18,747 nt of DNA from an uncultured Phascolarctobacterium sp. (GCA_937901335.1 CALCHC010000069.1:1-18747), one strand, 5' to 3'; counted from the first letter of the stretch, positions 7,915 to 15,801 are shown. Translations and numbers: made by a program. Notes: generated by a model not told the origin, from the sequence alone.

Positions 7915-8985
7915 ATGTTTAAGTATTGGCCAATAATCAGGAAAAGTACAATCTTCAAATTGAGTGTGGCTGCAGCTGTTTCATTCGTTATGTATAGTCT
8001 GGCTGTAGTATTGTTACCTATTTTCTTAGCAATATTTTTAGCCTTTGCGTTGTATCCCTTGGCTAATACCATTGGTAAGGTTAAAGTGGGGCAGGGGACA
8101 ATTCATCTGTCCCGTGTGGTAGCAATTATTTTAGCTTTCTTCACCCTCGGCTTCGTAGTTTTGATAGGCGTAGGGTTTGTTTTGCTGCCTTTATTCGGTG
8201 AAATAAACTCCCTCTTGGTAAAGATGCCTGATGTTTTACGTGCTAATAAGAGTGGTATTGAAGAAATCTTGCAGAACCCCAGTGCTTTCCCTGTATTGCC
8301 GTCAAGCTTTGGCATGCTTTTAGATGATATCGTTAGTTGGGCAATGGGCTTCGTTGCCGGCATTGCTCGTAACTTGTTGACTTCCAGTATGGATATTGCT
8401 AAGAACCTTATCGGTTTGGCAATCGTTCCGTTTCTTGCGTTCTATTTTGTTAAAGATTGGCGCGAACTGCGTTTAATGCTCATTAGCTCCTTTAGCTATG
8501 ACATTCAACCTCGCGCAGCTCATATCATTGACGAAATTGGTAGAACTTTAAGTGCTTACATCCAAGGTTTGGGCAAACTGAGCCTTATCGCCGGCTTCTG
8601 TATTACCATTGGTACTGCCTGCCTTGGTCTGGAGTTCCCCTACGTTTTAGGTTTCCTTGCACTTTTTGCAGAGACAATACCTGTAGTAGGTCCTATTATT
8701 GGCGCTGTACCTGCAATTTTTATTGCCTATGGTCAATCTTCAACAGATGCTTTCCATGTGGCACTGTTTTATTTAATCTTCTATCAAATTGATGCTAACT
8801 TTATTATGCCTAAAATTATGGGCAAGCAAATTGATTTGCACCCTGTTATTTTAATCATCAGTCTTTTGATTGGCGCAAAAATGTTTGGTATCGTTGGTAT
8901 GCTTTTTGCGGTTCCCGTGGCGGCGGTTTATCGCGTGCTGTATAAAGAACTGTGGCACGAAGGAGAAGGTGAAGAAGCAAAATGA
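7915..8985 (+). CDS. AI-2E family transporter (polytopic membrane permease)
   Basis: This 356-residue protein has about eight hydrophobic segments: two near residues 15-50, one near 60-85, one or more near 140-175, and a cluster from about 205 to 345. The soluble stretch between the third and fourth segments and the conserved ETIPVVGPIIGAVPA region are typical of the AI-2E/UPF0118 family (YtvI and YdbI-like). Members have been linked to export of autoinducer-2, to Na+/H+ antiport and to other tasks, so the substrate is not predictable. No clear ribosome site precedes the ATG. The 2-nt gap to the preceding stop suggests translational coupling. Its last codon overlaps the next start as ATGA. 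Confidence 0.85.
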   Translation: MFKYWPIIRKSTIFKLSVAAAVSFVMYSLAVVLLPIFLAIFLAFALYPLANTIGKVKVGQGTIHLSRVVAIILAFFTLGFVVLIGVGFVLLPLFGEINSLLVKMPDVLRANKSGIEEILQNPSAFPVLPSSFGMLLDDIVSWAMGFVAGIARNLLTSSMDIAKNLIGLAIVPFLAFYFVKDWRELRLMLISSFSYDIQPRAAHIIDEIGRTLSAYIQGLGKLSLIAGFCITIGTACLGLEFPYVLGFLALFAETIPVVGPIIGAVPAIFIAYGQSSTDAFHVALFYLIFYQIDANFIMPKIMGKQIDLHPVILIISLLIGAKMFGIVGMLFAVPVAAVYRVLYKELWHEGEGEEAK

Positions 8986-10406
8986 AAACTTATTCTTTAG
9001 TGCATAATTTAGAATTTGATTTAACGCGGTCTGTTCCAGATATGGCCGCGTTATTTGCATATAGTCCTGCCGATGAGGGGGATGTAATTTTAAGGGTAGA
9101 CTTCCAAAACGGAAGCTTTGTTGCCATTTTGGAAAAGGATGGCGAGTTTTGGAAGAGCGCTCCCGTTTCCTGCGATGAGCTTGTAAGTGGAGAAGTAAGC
9201 CGCTGCGTGAAGCTTGCTGTTTTAGATGTGTTTACCCAAATGACAGGACAGGCAGTGGAATTACCTTGGGGTATTTTAACTGGCGTACGTCCCGGTAAAC
9301 TTGCACATAAGCTTGTGGATAGCGGTACTGCTTTTGCAATGCTTCCTAACCATCTACAAGAAAAATATTTGCTCCCAGTTGAGCAAGCAGAGCTTTTAAC
9401 TAACATCTGTAAGCTCCAAAAACAGCTTGTTCCTGATGAAAAGAAAGAGGCTGGCATTTACATTGGCATTCCCTTTTGTCCCAGTAAATGTTCTTATTGT
9501 TCATTCCCTTCTGGAATTGTTCCTAAAGATGAAGAAAGTCAGCAAAACTTTTTAAATTTCATTGAACAAGATATAAAAAATGTGGTAAAATTACTAGGTG
9601 TGCAAAATTTAAATGTAACTTCTTTATACATTGGTGGTGGTACTCCCACCAGTTTAAACGAGAAGGTTTTTGCGAGACTTTTACAAATGGCGGCGGACAA
9701 TTTATTGTTGCCTTCCATTCGTGAATTTACAGTGGAAGCTGGCAGACCGGACTGCTTTAGTCAAGGTAAGCTTGCTGCTATGGAAGCAGTTGGTGTTAAC
9801 CGTATTAGCGTTAATCCCCAAACCTTCCACGATAAAACTTTAAAGCTCATTGGTCGCGCTCATACCATTGCAGATTTCTACAAGGCTTATGAAATGACAA
9901 CCAAGAGTAATATTCCCGTAATCAATACGGATTTAATTATCGGCCTACCCGGTGAAACTGAGGAAGACATTGCGTATTCCCTGCAAAAAGCTGCGGAGCT
10001 GAAGCCACACAACCTTACAGTACACACTTTAACCTTGAAGCGAGATTCCGCACTCTTCGGTTCGCAAATAGGTTTGCCTGCAGAAAGTGCGGCAAGAATG
10101 GTGCGTAGGGGACAAGAAGTGGCGGCGGAGATGGGGATGCATCCCTATTATTTGTACCGTCAACATTATATGTTGGGACACCTTGCTAACATTGGTTATG
10201 CGCTTCCGGGAACGGAAAGCATCTACAATGTGCAAATGATGGAAGAACGCCACACCGTAATTGGCATTGGACCTTCTTCCGCTACCAAGTTGCCTCACGC
10301 AGACGGTCATCACATCTCCCGTTTGAGTATGCCAAAAAATATATTCACATATACAAGTAATATCCAGCAGCTTGGCGAAAAGCGAATGTTGCTGTTTAAA
10401 GAATAG
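8982..10406 (+). CDS. hemZ: HemZ-type radical SAM enzyme (oxygen-independent coproporphyrinogen III oxidase family)
   Basis: The 474-residue product has a poorly conserved N-terminal domain of about 150 residues, then a radical SAM core with CxxxCxxC at Cys166, Cys170 and Cys173 (FCPSKCSYCSFP) for the 4Fe-4S cluster. The SAM-binding GGGTPTSL follows, then EAGRPD and GVNRISVNPQT motifs as in HemN/HemW/HemZ proteins. The fourth cysteine of true HemN (CxxxCxxCxC) is absent. Length and the N-terminal extension fit HemZ. The family is assigned to oxygen-independent conversion of coproporphyrinogen III to protoporphyrinogen IX; direct activity is less certain for HemZ than for HemN, and no other heme gene is in the window. 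The start overlaps the permease stop (ATGA), with a GGAGAAGG stretch upstream. Confidence 0.85.
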   Translation: MKTYSLVHNLEFDLTRSVPDMAALFAYSPADEGDVILRVDFQNGSFVAILEKDGEFWKSAPVSCDELVSGEVSRCVKLAVLDVFTQMTGQAVELPWGILTGVRPGKLAHKLVDSGTAFAMLPNHLQEKYLLPVEQAELLTNICKLQKQLVPDEKKEAGIYIGIPFCPSKCSYCSFPSGIVPKDEESQQNFLNFIEQDIKNVVKLLGVQNLNVTSLYIGGGTPTSLNEKVFARLLQMAADNLLLPSIREFTVEAGRPDCFSQGKLAAMEAVGVNRISVNPQTFHDKTLKLIGRAHTIADFYKAYEMTTKSNIPVINTDLIIGLPGETEEDIAYSLQKAAELKPHNLTVHTLTLKRDSALFGSQIGLPAESAARMVRRGQEVAAEMGMHPYYLYRQHYMLGHLANIGYALPGTESIYNVQMMEERHTVIGIGPSSATKLPHADGHHISRLSMPKNIFTYTSNIQQLGEKRMLLFKE

Positions 10407-10417
10407 GAGGAATCAGC

Positions 10418-11677
10418 ATGCTGACTACGGCACCGAGAGGTACTAAAGACATCATGCCTGCAGATGTTGCAGCGTGGCGTTACCTTGAAGATACCATGCG
10501 CAAAGTTTGCGCTCAGTATGGCTACAAAGAAATTAGAACTCCCGTGTTTGAACACACTGAGCTGTTCTTGCGTGGCATTGGTGAAACTACCGACGTTGTA
10601 GAAAAGGAAATGTACACTTTTACCGACCGTGGTGAAAGAAGCCTTACCTTGCGTCCGGAAAACACCGCTTCCGCAGTTCGTGCTTACATCGAGCATAAAC
10701 TTTACGCAGAACCTGCTCCCACTAAATTGTTCTACATTGGACCTATGTTCCGTTATGACCGTCCCCAAGCTGGTCGTTACCGTCAATTCCATCAATTCGG
10801 TATCGAAGCATTGGGCATTCAAGGTCCTAACATTGATGCAGAAATTATCTTGTTGGCAGTACAAATTCTTCAAAACCTTGGTTTGAAAGATTTGAAACTG
10901 AAAATTAACTCTGTAGGCTGCCCCAAATGCAGACCTAGCCACAGAGAAAAATTGCAAGAGTTCTTCAAACCTAACTTTGATGAACTGTGCAAAGACTGCC
11001 AATCCCGTTATGATAGAAATCCCTTACGTTTGCTTGACTGCAAAAATCCTAAATGCCAAGAACTTGGCGTAGGTGCTCCCAGTTTGGAAGAATGCCTGTG
11101 TGATGAATGTAAAGCTCACTTTGACGGTTTGAAAGAACTGCTCACTGCAGCTGGCGTTGATTACGTGGTTGACCACAACTTGGTTCGCGGTCTTGACTAC
11201 TATACAAAAACTGCTTTCGAAATCCAATACAGCCCCCTTGGCGCTCAAAGCGCAGTATGCGGCGGCGGTCGTTACGACGGCTTGATTGAAGAAGTAGGTG
11301 GCCCTGCAACTCCTGGTATTGGTTTTGCAATGGGTATGGAACGTGTACTCTTAGCTTTGGAAAGCCAAAACTTGTTACCGGCAGCAGACGATTCCATGGA
11401 TGTTTTCGTAGTTTGCCCCAAACAAGATAACTTTACCGTAGCTTTCAAAACTGCTATTGAATTGCGTCGTGCAGGCTTCAAAGTTGATTATGACTTCCAA
11501 GGTCGCAGCATGAAAGCGCAAATGAAAGCAGCAAACAGAGTACAAGCAAAATACGTGTTAATTTTCGGCGAGGATGAAGTTGCCCGCGGACAAGTTGTTC
11601 TCCGCAATATGGCTAACAGCGAGCAAAACGAAATCGCCATCAGTGATATACTCACTAAATTACAAACAGAGGTGTAA
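10418..11677 (+). CDS. hisS: Histidine-tRNA ligase
   Basis: HisRS charges tRNA-His in the cytoplasm. The 419-residue product starts with the typical APRGTKDI segment. Class II motif 2 is present (FRYDRPQAGRYRQFHQFG), as are the histidine-specific RGLDYYT (Arg257) and GGGRYDGL (282-289), motif 3 (GIGFAMGMERVLLAL) and a C-terminal anticodon-binding domain. The segment at 168-231 holds nine cysteines, including CPKC (168, 171), CKDC (191, 194), Cys208 with Cys213, and CLCDEC (226, 228, 231), suggesting a zinc-binding insertion. GGAGG precedes the ATG. The gap to hemZ is only 11 nt, so there is no room for a T-box leader directly upstream. Confidence 0.96.
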   Translation: MLTTAPRGTKDIMPADVAAWRYLEDTMRKVCAQYGYKEIRTPVFEHTELFLRGIGETTDVVEKEMYTFTDRGERSLTLRPENTASAVRAYIEHKLYAEPAPTKLFYIGPMFRYDRPQAGRYRQFHQFGIEALGIQGPNIDAEIILLAVQILQNLGLKDLKLKINSVGCPKCRPSHREKLQEFFKPNFDELCKDCQSRYDRNPLRLLDCKNPKCQELGVGAPSLEECLCDECKAHFDGLKELLTAAGVDYVVDHNLVRGLDYYTKTAFEIQYSPLGAQSAVCGGGRYDGLIEEVGGPATPGIGFAMGMERVLLALESQNLLPAADDSMDVFVVCPKQDNFTVAFKTAIELRRAGFKVDYDFQGRSMKAQMKAANRVQAKYVLIFGEDEVARGQVVLRNMANSEQNEIAISDILTKLQTEV

Positions 11678-11681
11678 GATT

Positions 11682-13481
11682 ATGATTAATGCAAAACGTA
11701 GCCATAACTGTGGCGTAGTTGGCAAAGAATTGGCTGGCCAACAAGTTGTATTGTGTGGTTGGGTAGCAAAACGCCGTGACCACGGTGGATTGATTTTCGT
11801 TGACTTGCGTGACCGTAGCGGTATCGTGCAAGTAGTTGTTGACCCTGAAACTGCAGGCGAAAGCTTCAAAGTTGCAGAAGACATCCGTGGTGAATATGTA
11901 GTTAAAGTAGCTGGTAAAGTTGCTATGCGTGACGCTGCTACTGTAAACGCTAACATCGCTACCGGTGAAATCGAAATTATGGCAGAAGAAATCGAAGTAT
12001 TGAACGCTGCTAAAACCCCGCCGTTCTACATTGCAGACGGTATCGATACCGATGAAAACCTGCGCTTGAAATATCGTTACTTGGATCTCCGTCGTCCGGA
12101 AATGCAACGTAACATCATTCTCCGTCATAAAGTAACCAAATTGATGCGTGACTATCTGGATACCAGAAACTTCCTCGAAATCGAAACTCCGATGCTCACC
12201 AAATCCACTCCGGAAGGCGCTCGTGACTATTTGGTTCCCAGCCGTGTAAACCCCGGCAAGTTCTATGCACTTCCCCAATCTCCGCAAATCTTCAAACAAT
12301 TGTTGATGGTTTCCGGTATGGAAAGATACTTCCAAATCGCACGTTGCTTCCGTGACGAAGACCTTCGTGCTGATCGTCAACCTGAATTCACCCAATTGGA
12401 CATGGAAATGTCCTTCATGGAAATGGATGAAATCCTCGAATTGATGGAAGGCCTCATCGCTTACATCTTCGAAGGCGCTCTTGGCAAAAAAATCGAAACT
12501 CCGTTCCAACGTTTGACTTGGGATGAAGCTATGGATCGTTATGGCAGCGACAAACCGGACCTCCGTTTCGGTATGGAACTCATCAACATGGTTGACGCTG
12601 TTAAAGATTCCGACTTCAAAGTATTTAACCAAGTTATCGAAAACGGTGGCGTAGTTAAAGCTATTAACGTAAAAGGCTATGCTAACATTCCTCGTCGTGA
12701 ATGTGACGCATTGGTTGACTTCGTTGGCATTTACGGTGCAAAAGGCTTGGCTTGGATGCAAATTCAAGAAGACGGCAGCGTAAAATCCCCGATTGCTAAA
12801 TTCTTCAGCGAAGCACATATGGCTAACATCCTTGCAACTGCACAAGCAGAAGCAGGCGACTTGATTATGTTCATCGCTGACAAACCGGCAGTAGTTGCTC
12901 AAGCTTTGGGCGCTCTCCGTATCGAAATGGCAAAACGCCGCAACCTCATCGATCCCGATGCTTTGGCATTCGCTTGGGTTGTTGACTTCCCGATGTTCGA
13001 ATACGACGAAGAAGAAAAACGTTATGTTGCAATGCACCATCCGTTCACTTCTCCCCGCGACGAAGACTTGGCTCTCCTCGCAACCGATCCGGGCAAAGTA
13101 TATGCAAAAGCATATGACATGGTACTCAACGGTACCGAAATCGGCGGCGGTTCCATCCGTATCCATCGTCGTGACGTACAAAAACAAATCTTCTCTGCTA
13201 TCGGCTTGTCCGACGAAGAAGCTCAAGAAAAATTCGGCTTCATGATGAACGCATTCGAATACGGTGCTCCTCCGCATGGCGGCTTGGCATTCGGTCTCGA
13301 CCGTTTGATCATGATTATGGCTCAACGCGATTCTATCCGCGACGTAATTGCTTTCCCGAAAACTCAATCTGCAGCTTGCGTAATGACCCAAGCTCCTAAC
13401 GATGTTGACGACAAACAATTGCGTGAACTCCATATCCGTCCGTCCTTGGCTCTTAAAAAAGAAAAAGAAGCAGGCAAATAA
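11682..13481 (+). CDS. aspS: Aspartate-tRNA ligase (probably non-discriminating)
   Basis: This bacterial-type AspRS has 599 residues: an N-terminal OB fold for the anticodon (1-110), a class II catalytic core, and a GAD insertion in the middle. Motif 2 is FRDEDLRADRQPEFTQ from 223 and motif 3 is GLAFGLDR at 534-541. The loop RRDHGG has His34 where E. coli AspRS has Leu30. His at this place is associated with non-discriminating enzymes that also make Asp-tRNA-Asn. The ATG at 11682 is chosen because GAGGTG lies 7 nt upstream and the product starts like other AspRS proteins; an in-frame extension back to 11574 would overlap hisS. Codon choice is strongly biased: the leucine codons TTA and CTA and the serine codon TCA appear unused over nearly the whole gene, as expected for high expression. 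It is the last gene of the operon. Confidence 0.96.
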   Translation: MINAKRSHNCGVVGKELAGQQVVLCGWVAKRRDHGGLIFVDLRDRSGIVQVVVDPETAGESFKVAEDIRGEYVVKVAGKVAMRDAATVNANIATGEIEIMAEEIEVLNAAKTPPFYIADGIDTDENLRLKYRYLDLRRPEMQRNIILRHKVTKLMRDYLDTRNFLEIETPMLTKSTPEGARDYLVPSRVNPGKFYALPQSPQIFKQLLMVSGMERYFQIARCFRDEDLRADRQPEFTQLDMEMSFMEMDEILELMEGLIAYIFEGALGKKIETPFQRLTWDEAMDRYGSDKPDLRFGMELINMVDAVKDSDFKVFNQVIENGGVVKAINVKGYANIPRRECDALVDFVGIYGAKGLAWMQIQEDGSVKSPIAKFFSEAHMANILATAQAEAGDLIMFIADKPAVVAQALGALRIEMAKRRNLIDPDALAFAWVVDFPMFEYDEEEKRYVAMHHPFTSPRDEDLALLATDPGKVYAKAYDMVLNGTEIGGGSIRIHRRDVQKQIFSAIGLSDEEAQEKFGFMMNAFEYGAPPHGGLAFGLDRLIMIMAQRDSIRDVIAFPKTQSAACVMTQAPNDVDDKQLRELHIRPSLALKKEKEAGK

Positions 13482-13498
13482 TAATAAACAAAAAAATA

Positions 13499-13530
13499 GA
13501 AAGGAAGCGTTGAAAAACGCTTCCTTTTTT
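13499..13530 (+). terminator. Rho-independent terminator of the operon
   Basis: AAGGAAGCGTT (13501-13511) pairs perfectly with AACGCTTCCTT (13516-13526) across a GAAA loop and is followed by a run of T to 13530. It lies 18 nt after the aspS stop codon and should end the nine-gene transcript. It overlaps the predicted promoter of the 6S RNA. Confidence 0.92.
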
Positions 13531-13538
13531 GCTATTAT
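13510..13538 (+). promoter_or_regulatory. Predicted strong promoter of the 6S RNA gene, embedded in the aspS terminator
   Basis: TTGAAA (13510-13515) and TATTAT (13533-13538) are separated by exactly 17 bp, each with 5 of 6 consensus matches. A TG one base before the -10 makes it an extended -10 as well. Transcription would start near 13545. The -35 box coincides with the loop of the upstream terminator hairpin. Confidence 0.7.
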
Positions 13539-13544
13539 AGAGGT

Positions 13545-13772
13545 GTGAAAAACAGGCTACAGCCTAACACATTGAATTTAATTATTACCCTGCGATGTTC
13601 GTTACATTGCTCCACAGGTTTTGAGCCAACACTCTGACCTAGGGAGCCTGATACTCCGCTTACCAAAATCAAGCCTCCTTTGAGTGGACCCTTGCGGTAA
13701 GAGGGAAGGCACCCACCTGCACATGCAGGTTCAAAACATGGAGCGGGACGGCATTGTGGGGCATAATACTTT
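13545..13772 (+). ncRNA. ssrS: 6S RNA (SsrS/BsrA family); ends approximate
   Basis: 6S RNA mimics an open promoter and binds the housekeeping RNA polymerase holoenzyme. The sequence folds into the expected rod. The closing stem pairs 13588-13597 (CCCTGCGATG) with 13752-13761 (CATTGTGGGG), including wobbles. An inner stem pairs GCTCCA (13609-13614) with TGGAGC (13739-13744). A central bubble has a small hairpin in its 3' strand (ACCTGC/GCAGGT, 13715-13730). A long terminal arm pairs GGGAGCCT (13632-13639) with AGGCACCC (13707-13714) and CTTACC (13649-13654) with GGTAAG (13696-13701). GCGATGTTCG resembles the 5' strand of E. coli 6S RNA. The position between aspS and tcdA matches bsrA of Bacillus subtilis. 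The 5' end is inferred from the promoter; no terminator is seen, so the 3' end is uncertain. Confidence 0.88.
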
Positions 13773-13785
13773 ATAGAGGTAATTT

Positions 13786-14469
13786 ATGGATTTATCAAGA
13801 GTTGCTTACGTTATTGGACAAGAGAATATCGAAAAACTACAAGCTGCCCACGTGGCAGTTGTTGGTTTGGGCGGTGTAGGCAGCTACATTGCAGAAGCTC
13901 TTGCCCGCAGTGGAGTAGGGGCGTTGACCTTAGTTGACGCTGACGAAGTAGCTCCTAGTAATATTAATCGTCAGCTTCCTGCTTTGGAAAGTACTATGGG
14001 TAGGCTCAAGACGGAAGTTATTGCAGAACGTATCGCTCAAATAAATCCTGACTGTAAAATAACACTACGCAGTGAATTTTATGAACCTGGCGATTTTGAA
14101 AAGTTTTTCCCTACGCAGTTAGACTTCGTGGCAGATGCCATTGATTCTACAGCATCTAAAATAGATTTATTGGTAGAGTGTCACCGCCGCCAAATACCGG
14201 TGATTTCTTCCATGGGTACAGGTAACAAGCTTGACCCAAGCACCCTGCAAGTTGCAGATATTAGTAAGACTCACACTTGCCCCTTGGCAAAGAGCGTGCG
14301 TAAACGTTTGCGCATGGCAGGCATTGATAAGGGCGTAGCAGTGGTCTTTTCAACAGAAAATCCTGTGTACGCAAGTAAGGAAGCAGTACCTGGAAGTTTG
14401 GTCTTCGTTCCTGCAGGCGCAGGTCTTTTGATTGCTTCCCACATTGTCCGCAAGATTATTGGAGTATAG
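13786..14469 (+). CDS. tcdA: tRNA threonylcarbamoyladenosine dehydratase TcdA
   Basis: TcdA is an E1-like enzyme that uses ATP to cyclise t6A37 to ct6A in tRNAs reading ANN codons. The 227-residue product has the ThiF/MoeB Rossmann nucleotide site VGLGGVGS (26-33), the acidic VDADEV (50-55), NRQ at 61-63 contacting ATP, and a conserved cysteine at 165 in THTCPLAKSVRKRLR, a TcdA hallmark. It is slightly shorter than the Bacillus YrvM form (about 254), with no motif missing. AGAGGT lies 5 nt before the ATG. It directly follows the 6S RNA and may be transcribed by read-through from the 6S promoter. rarA starts 3 nt after its stop. Confidence 0.93.
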   Translation: MDLSRVAYVIGQENIEKLQAAHVAVVGLGGVGSYIAEALARSGVGALTLVDADEVAPSNINRQLPALESTMGRLKTEVIAERIAQINPDCKITLRSEFYEPGDFEKFFPTQLDFVADAIDSTASKIDLLVECHRRQIPVISSMGTGNKLDPSTLQVADISKTHTCPLAKSVRKRLRMAGIDKGVAVVFSTENPVYASKEAVPGSLVFVPAGAGLLIASHIVRKIIGV

Positions 14470-14472
14470 ATT

Positions 14473-15750
14473 ATGGATAGCTTATTTAGTTTTGGTTATG
14501 AACAGAAAAAGCCTTTGGCCGACAGAATGCGCCCTGAAAAATTAAGCGACTTCGTCGGTCAGGAAAAGGCTGTAGGTGTAGGTAGTCCATTACGCCGCAT
14601 GATTGAGCGCGATATGCTCCAATCCGTACTTTTTTACGGACCTCCGGGAACAGGCAAGACAACTCTTGCAACCGTAATCGCTAATGTTACCGGCAACCAG
14701 TTTGTTTCCATCAACGCTGTTTCTTCCGGTGTACCGGAGCTTCGTAAGCTGATTAGCAAAGCTCAAGAACTGCAACGTAGTGGTATGGGCAGAACCATCG
14801 TGTTCATCGACGAAATTCATCGTTTCAACAAAGCGCAACAAGATGTTCTTCTGCCTTACGTAGAAAATGGTACCATCGTACTCATTGGTGCTACTACTGA
14901 AAATCCCTTCTTTGAAATAAACTCTCCCTTGCTTTCCAGAATGAAAGTAATTCGTTTGGAAAAGCTTACTTCAAAGCATATGGAGCAAATCATTTTACGT
15001 GCTATCCAAGATGCTGACCGTGGTTTTGGTGGCAGCTTTACTATTGAGCAAGATGCATTACAAATCCTGGCTGATTTCAGTGCAGGCGATGCTCGTAGTG
15101 CACTCAATATGCTTGAGCAAGCGGAGTTTATGCTTCCTGAAGATGGCGAGCGTAAAATTACCGTAGAAGTTTTGCGTAGCGTAATTGGTACTGCCATGCA
15201 ACGTTACGATAAAAAAGGCGACCAGCATTATGACATTGTAAGTGCGTTTATCAAGAGCATGCGCGGAAGCGACGCGGATGCGGCGCTGCACTACCTTGCC
15301 CGTATGATTGAAGGCGGTGAAGACTTACGCTTCATCGCTCGTCGTATTGTAATATGTGCTGCAGAAGATGTAGGCCTTGCAGATCCGCAAGCGCTTGTAG
15401 TTGCTAACGCTGCTGCTCAAGCTGCAGATTTCGTAGGTTGGCCTGAAGCACAAATTCCTTTGGCAGAAGCTGTGTGCTACATTGCCAACGCTCCTAAGAG
15501 TAACGCTTCTTATATGGGTATTGCCAACGCTCGTGCTGATGTGCGTAATAAAAACTGCGGTAATGTTCCTAAACATTTGCGTGATGCTCATTATCCCGGT
15601 GCCAAAGCTCTTGGTCACGGTATTGACTACAAGTACCCTCACAACTACGGCGGTTGGGTACAGCAACAATACTTGCCCGACGAATTGGTAGGTACAAAAT
15701 ACTACGTGCCTAGTGGTAACGGTGAAGATACAGGTAGAAAACAAAAATAA
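14473..15750 (+). CDS. rarA: Replication-associated recombination protein RarA (MgsA/WRNIP1 family AAA+ ATPase)
   Basis: RarA is a clamp-loader-like AAA+ ATPase acting at stalled or gapped replication forks. The 425-residue product has Walker A GPPGTGKTT (56-64), Walker B VFIDEIHRF with Asp113-Glu114, sensor 1 GATTENP, and an arginine-finger region (LLSRMKVIRLE). The family-specific C-terminal part follows: GSDADAALHYLARMIEGGED, then YPHNYGGWVQQQYLP near the end. Length matches the family (about 420-450). TGGAG lies 8 nt before the ATG and overlaps the end of tcdA, so the two genes are coupled. The tcdA-rarA order equals yrvM-yrvN in Bacillus subtilis. A terminator follows. Confidence 0.95.
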   Translation: MDSLFSFGYEQKKPLADRMRPEKLSDFVGQEKAVGVGSPLRRMIERDMLQSVLFYGPPGTGKTTLATVIANVTGNQFVSINAVSSGVPELRKLISKAQELQRSGMGRTIVFIDEIHRFNKAQQDVLLPYVENGTIVLIGATTENPFFEINSPLLSRMKVIRLEKLTSKHMEQIILRAIQDADRGFGGSFTIEQDALQILADFSAGDARSALNMLEQAEFMLPEDGERKITVEVLRSVIGTAMQRYDKKGDQHYDIVSAFIKSMRGSDADAALHYLARMIEGGEDLRFIARRIVICAAEDVGLADPQALVVANAAAQAADFVGWPEAQIPLAEAVCYIANAPKSNASYMGIANARADVRNKNCGNVPKHLRDAHYPGAKALGHGIDYKYPHNYGGWVQQQYLPDELVGTKYYVPSGNGEDTGRKQK

Positions 15751-15764
15751 AGATTGATATGCGA

Positions 15765-15801
15765 AAGCCCCGTTCATTGTGAACGGGGCTTGTTTATTTA
15801 G
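15765..15801. terminator. Terminator between convergent rarA and secretin genes
   Basis: AAGCCCCGTTCA (15765-15776) and TGAACGGGGCTT (15780-15791) form a perfect 12-bp stem with a TTG loop, followed by TGTTTATTTA. The T-tract is interrupted but the stem is GC-rich. On the minus strand the run after the stem is short (TTTCGC), so termination of the leftward gene there would be weaker. Confidence 0.8.

Noticed and set aside
10407..10417. Possible T-box leader before hisS
   Set aside because: Only 11 nt separate hemZ from hisS, and neither the T-box sequence nor a specifier stem is visible in the adjacent hemZ end.
11574..11681. Upstream in-frame extension of aspS starting at 11574
   Set aside because: It would overlap hisS by about 100 nt. 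The ATG at 11682 has a well-placed GAGGTG and yields a standard AspRS N-terminus.
11655..13433. A 592-codon open frame on the minus strand across aspS
   Set aside because: It is codon-aligned with aspS, explained by avoidance of TTA, CTA and TCA in a highly biased gene. Its composition (rich in Phe, His, Val, Cys) is not protein-like and it has no recognisable motifs.
13482..13785. A small protein gene or tRNA in the aspS-tcdA gap
   Set aside because: No frame has a ribosome site with a plausible protein, and no cloverleaf was found. The long-range pairing fits 6S RNA.
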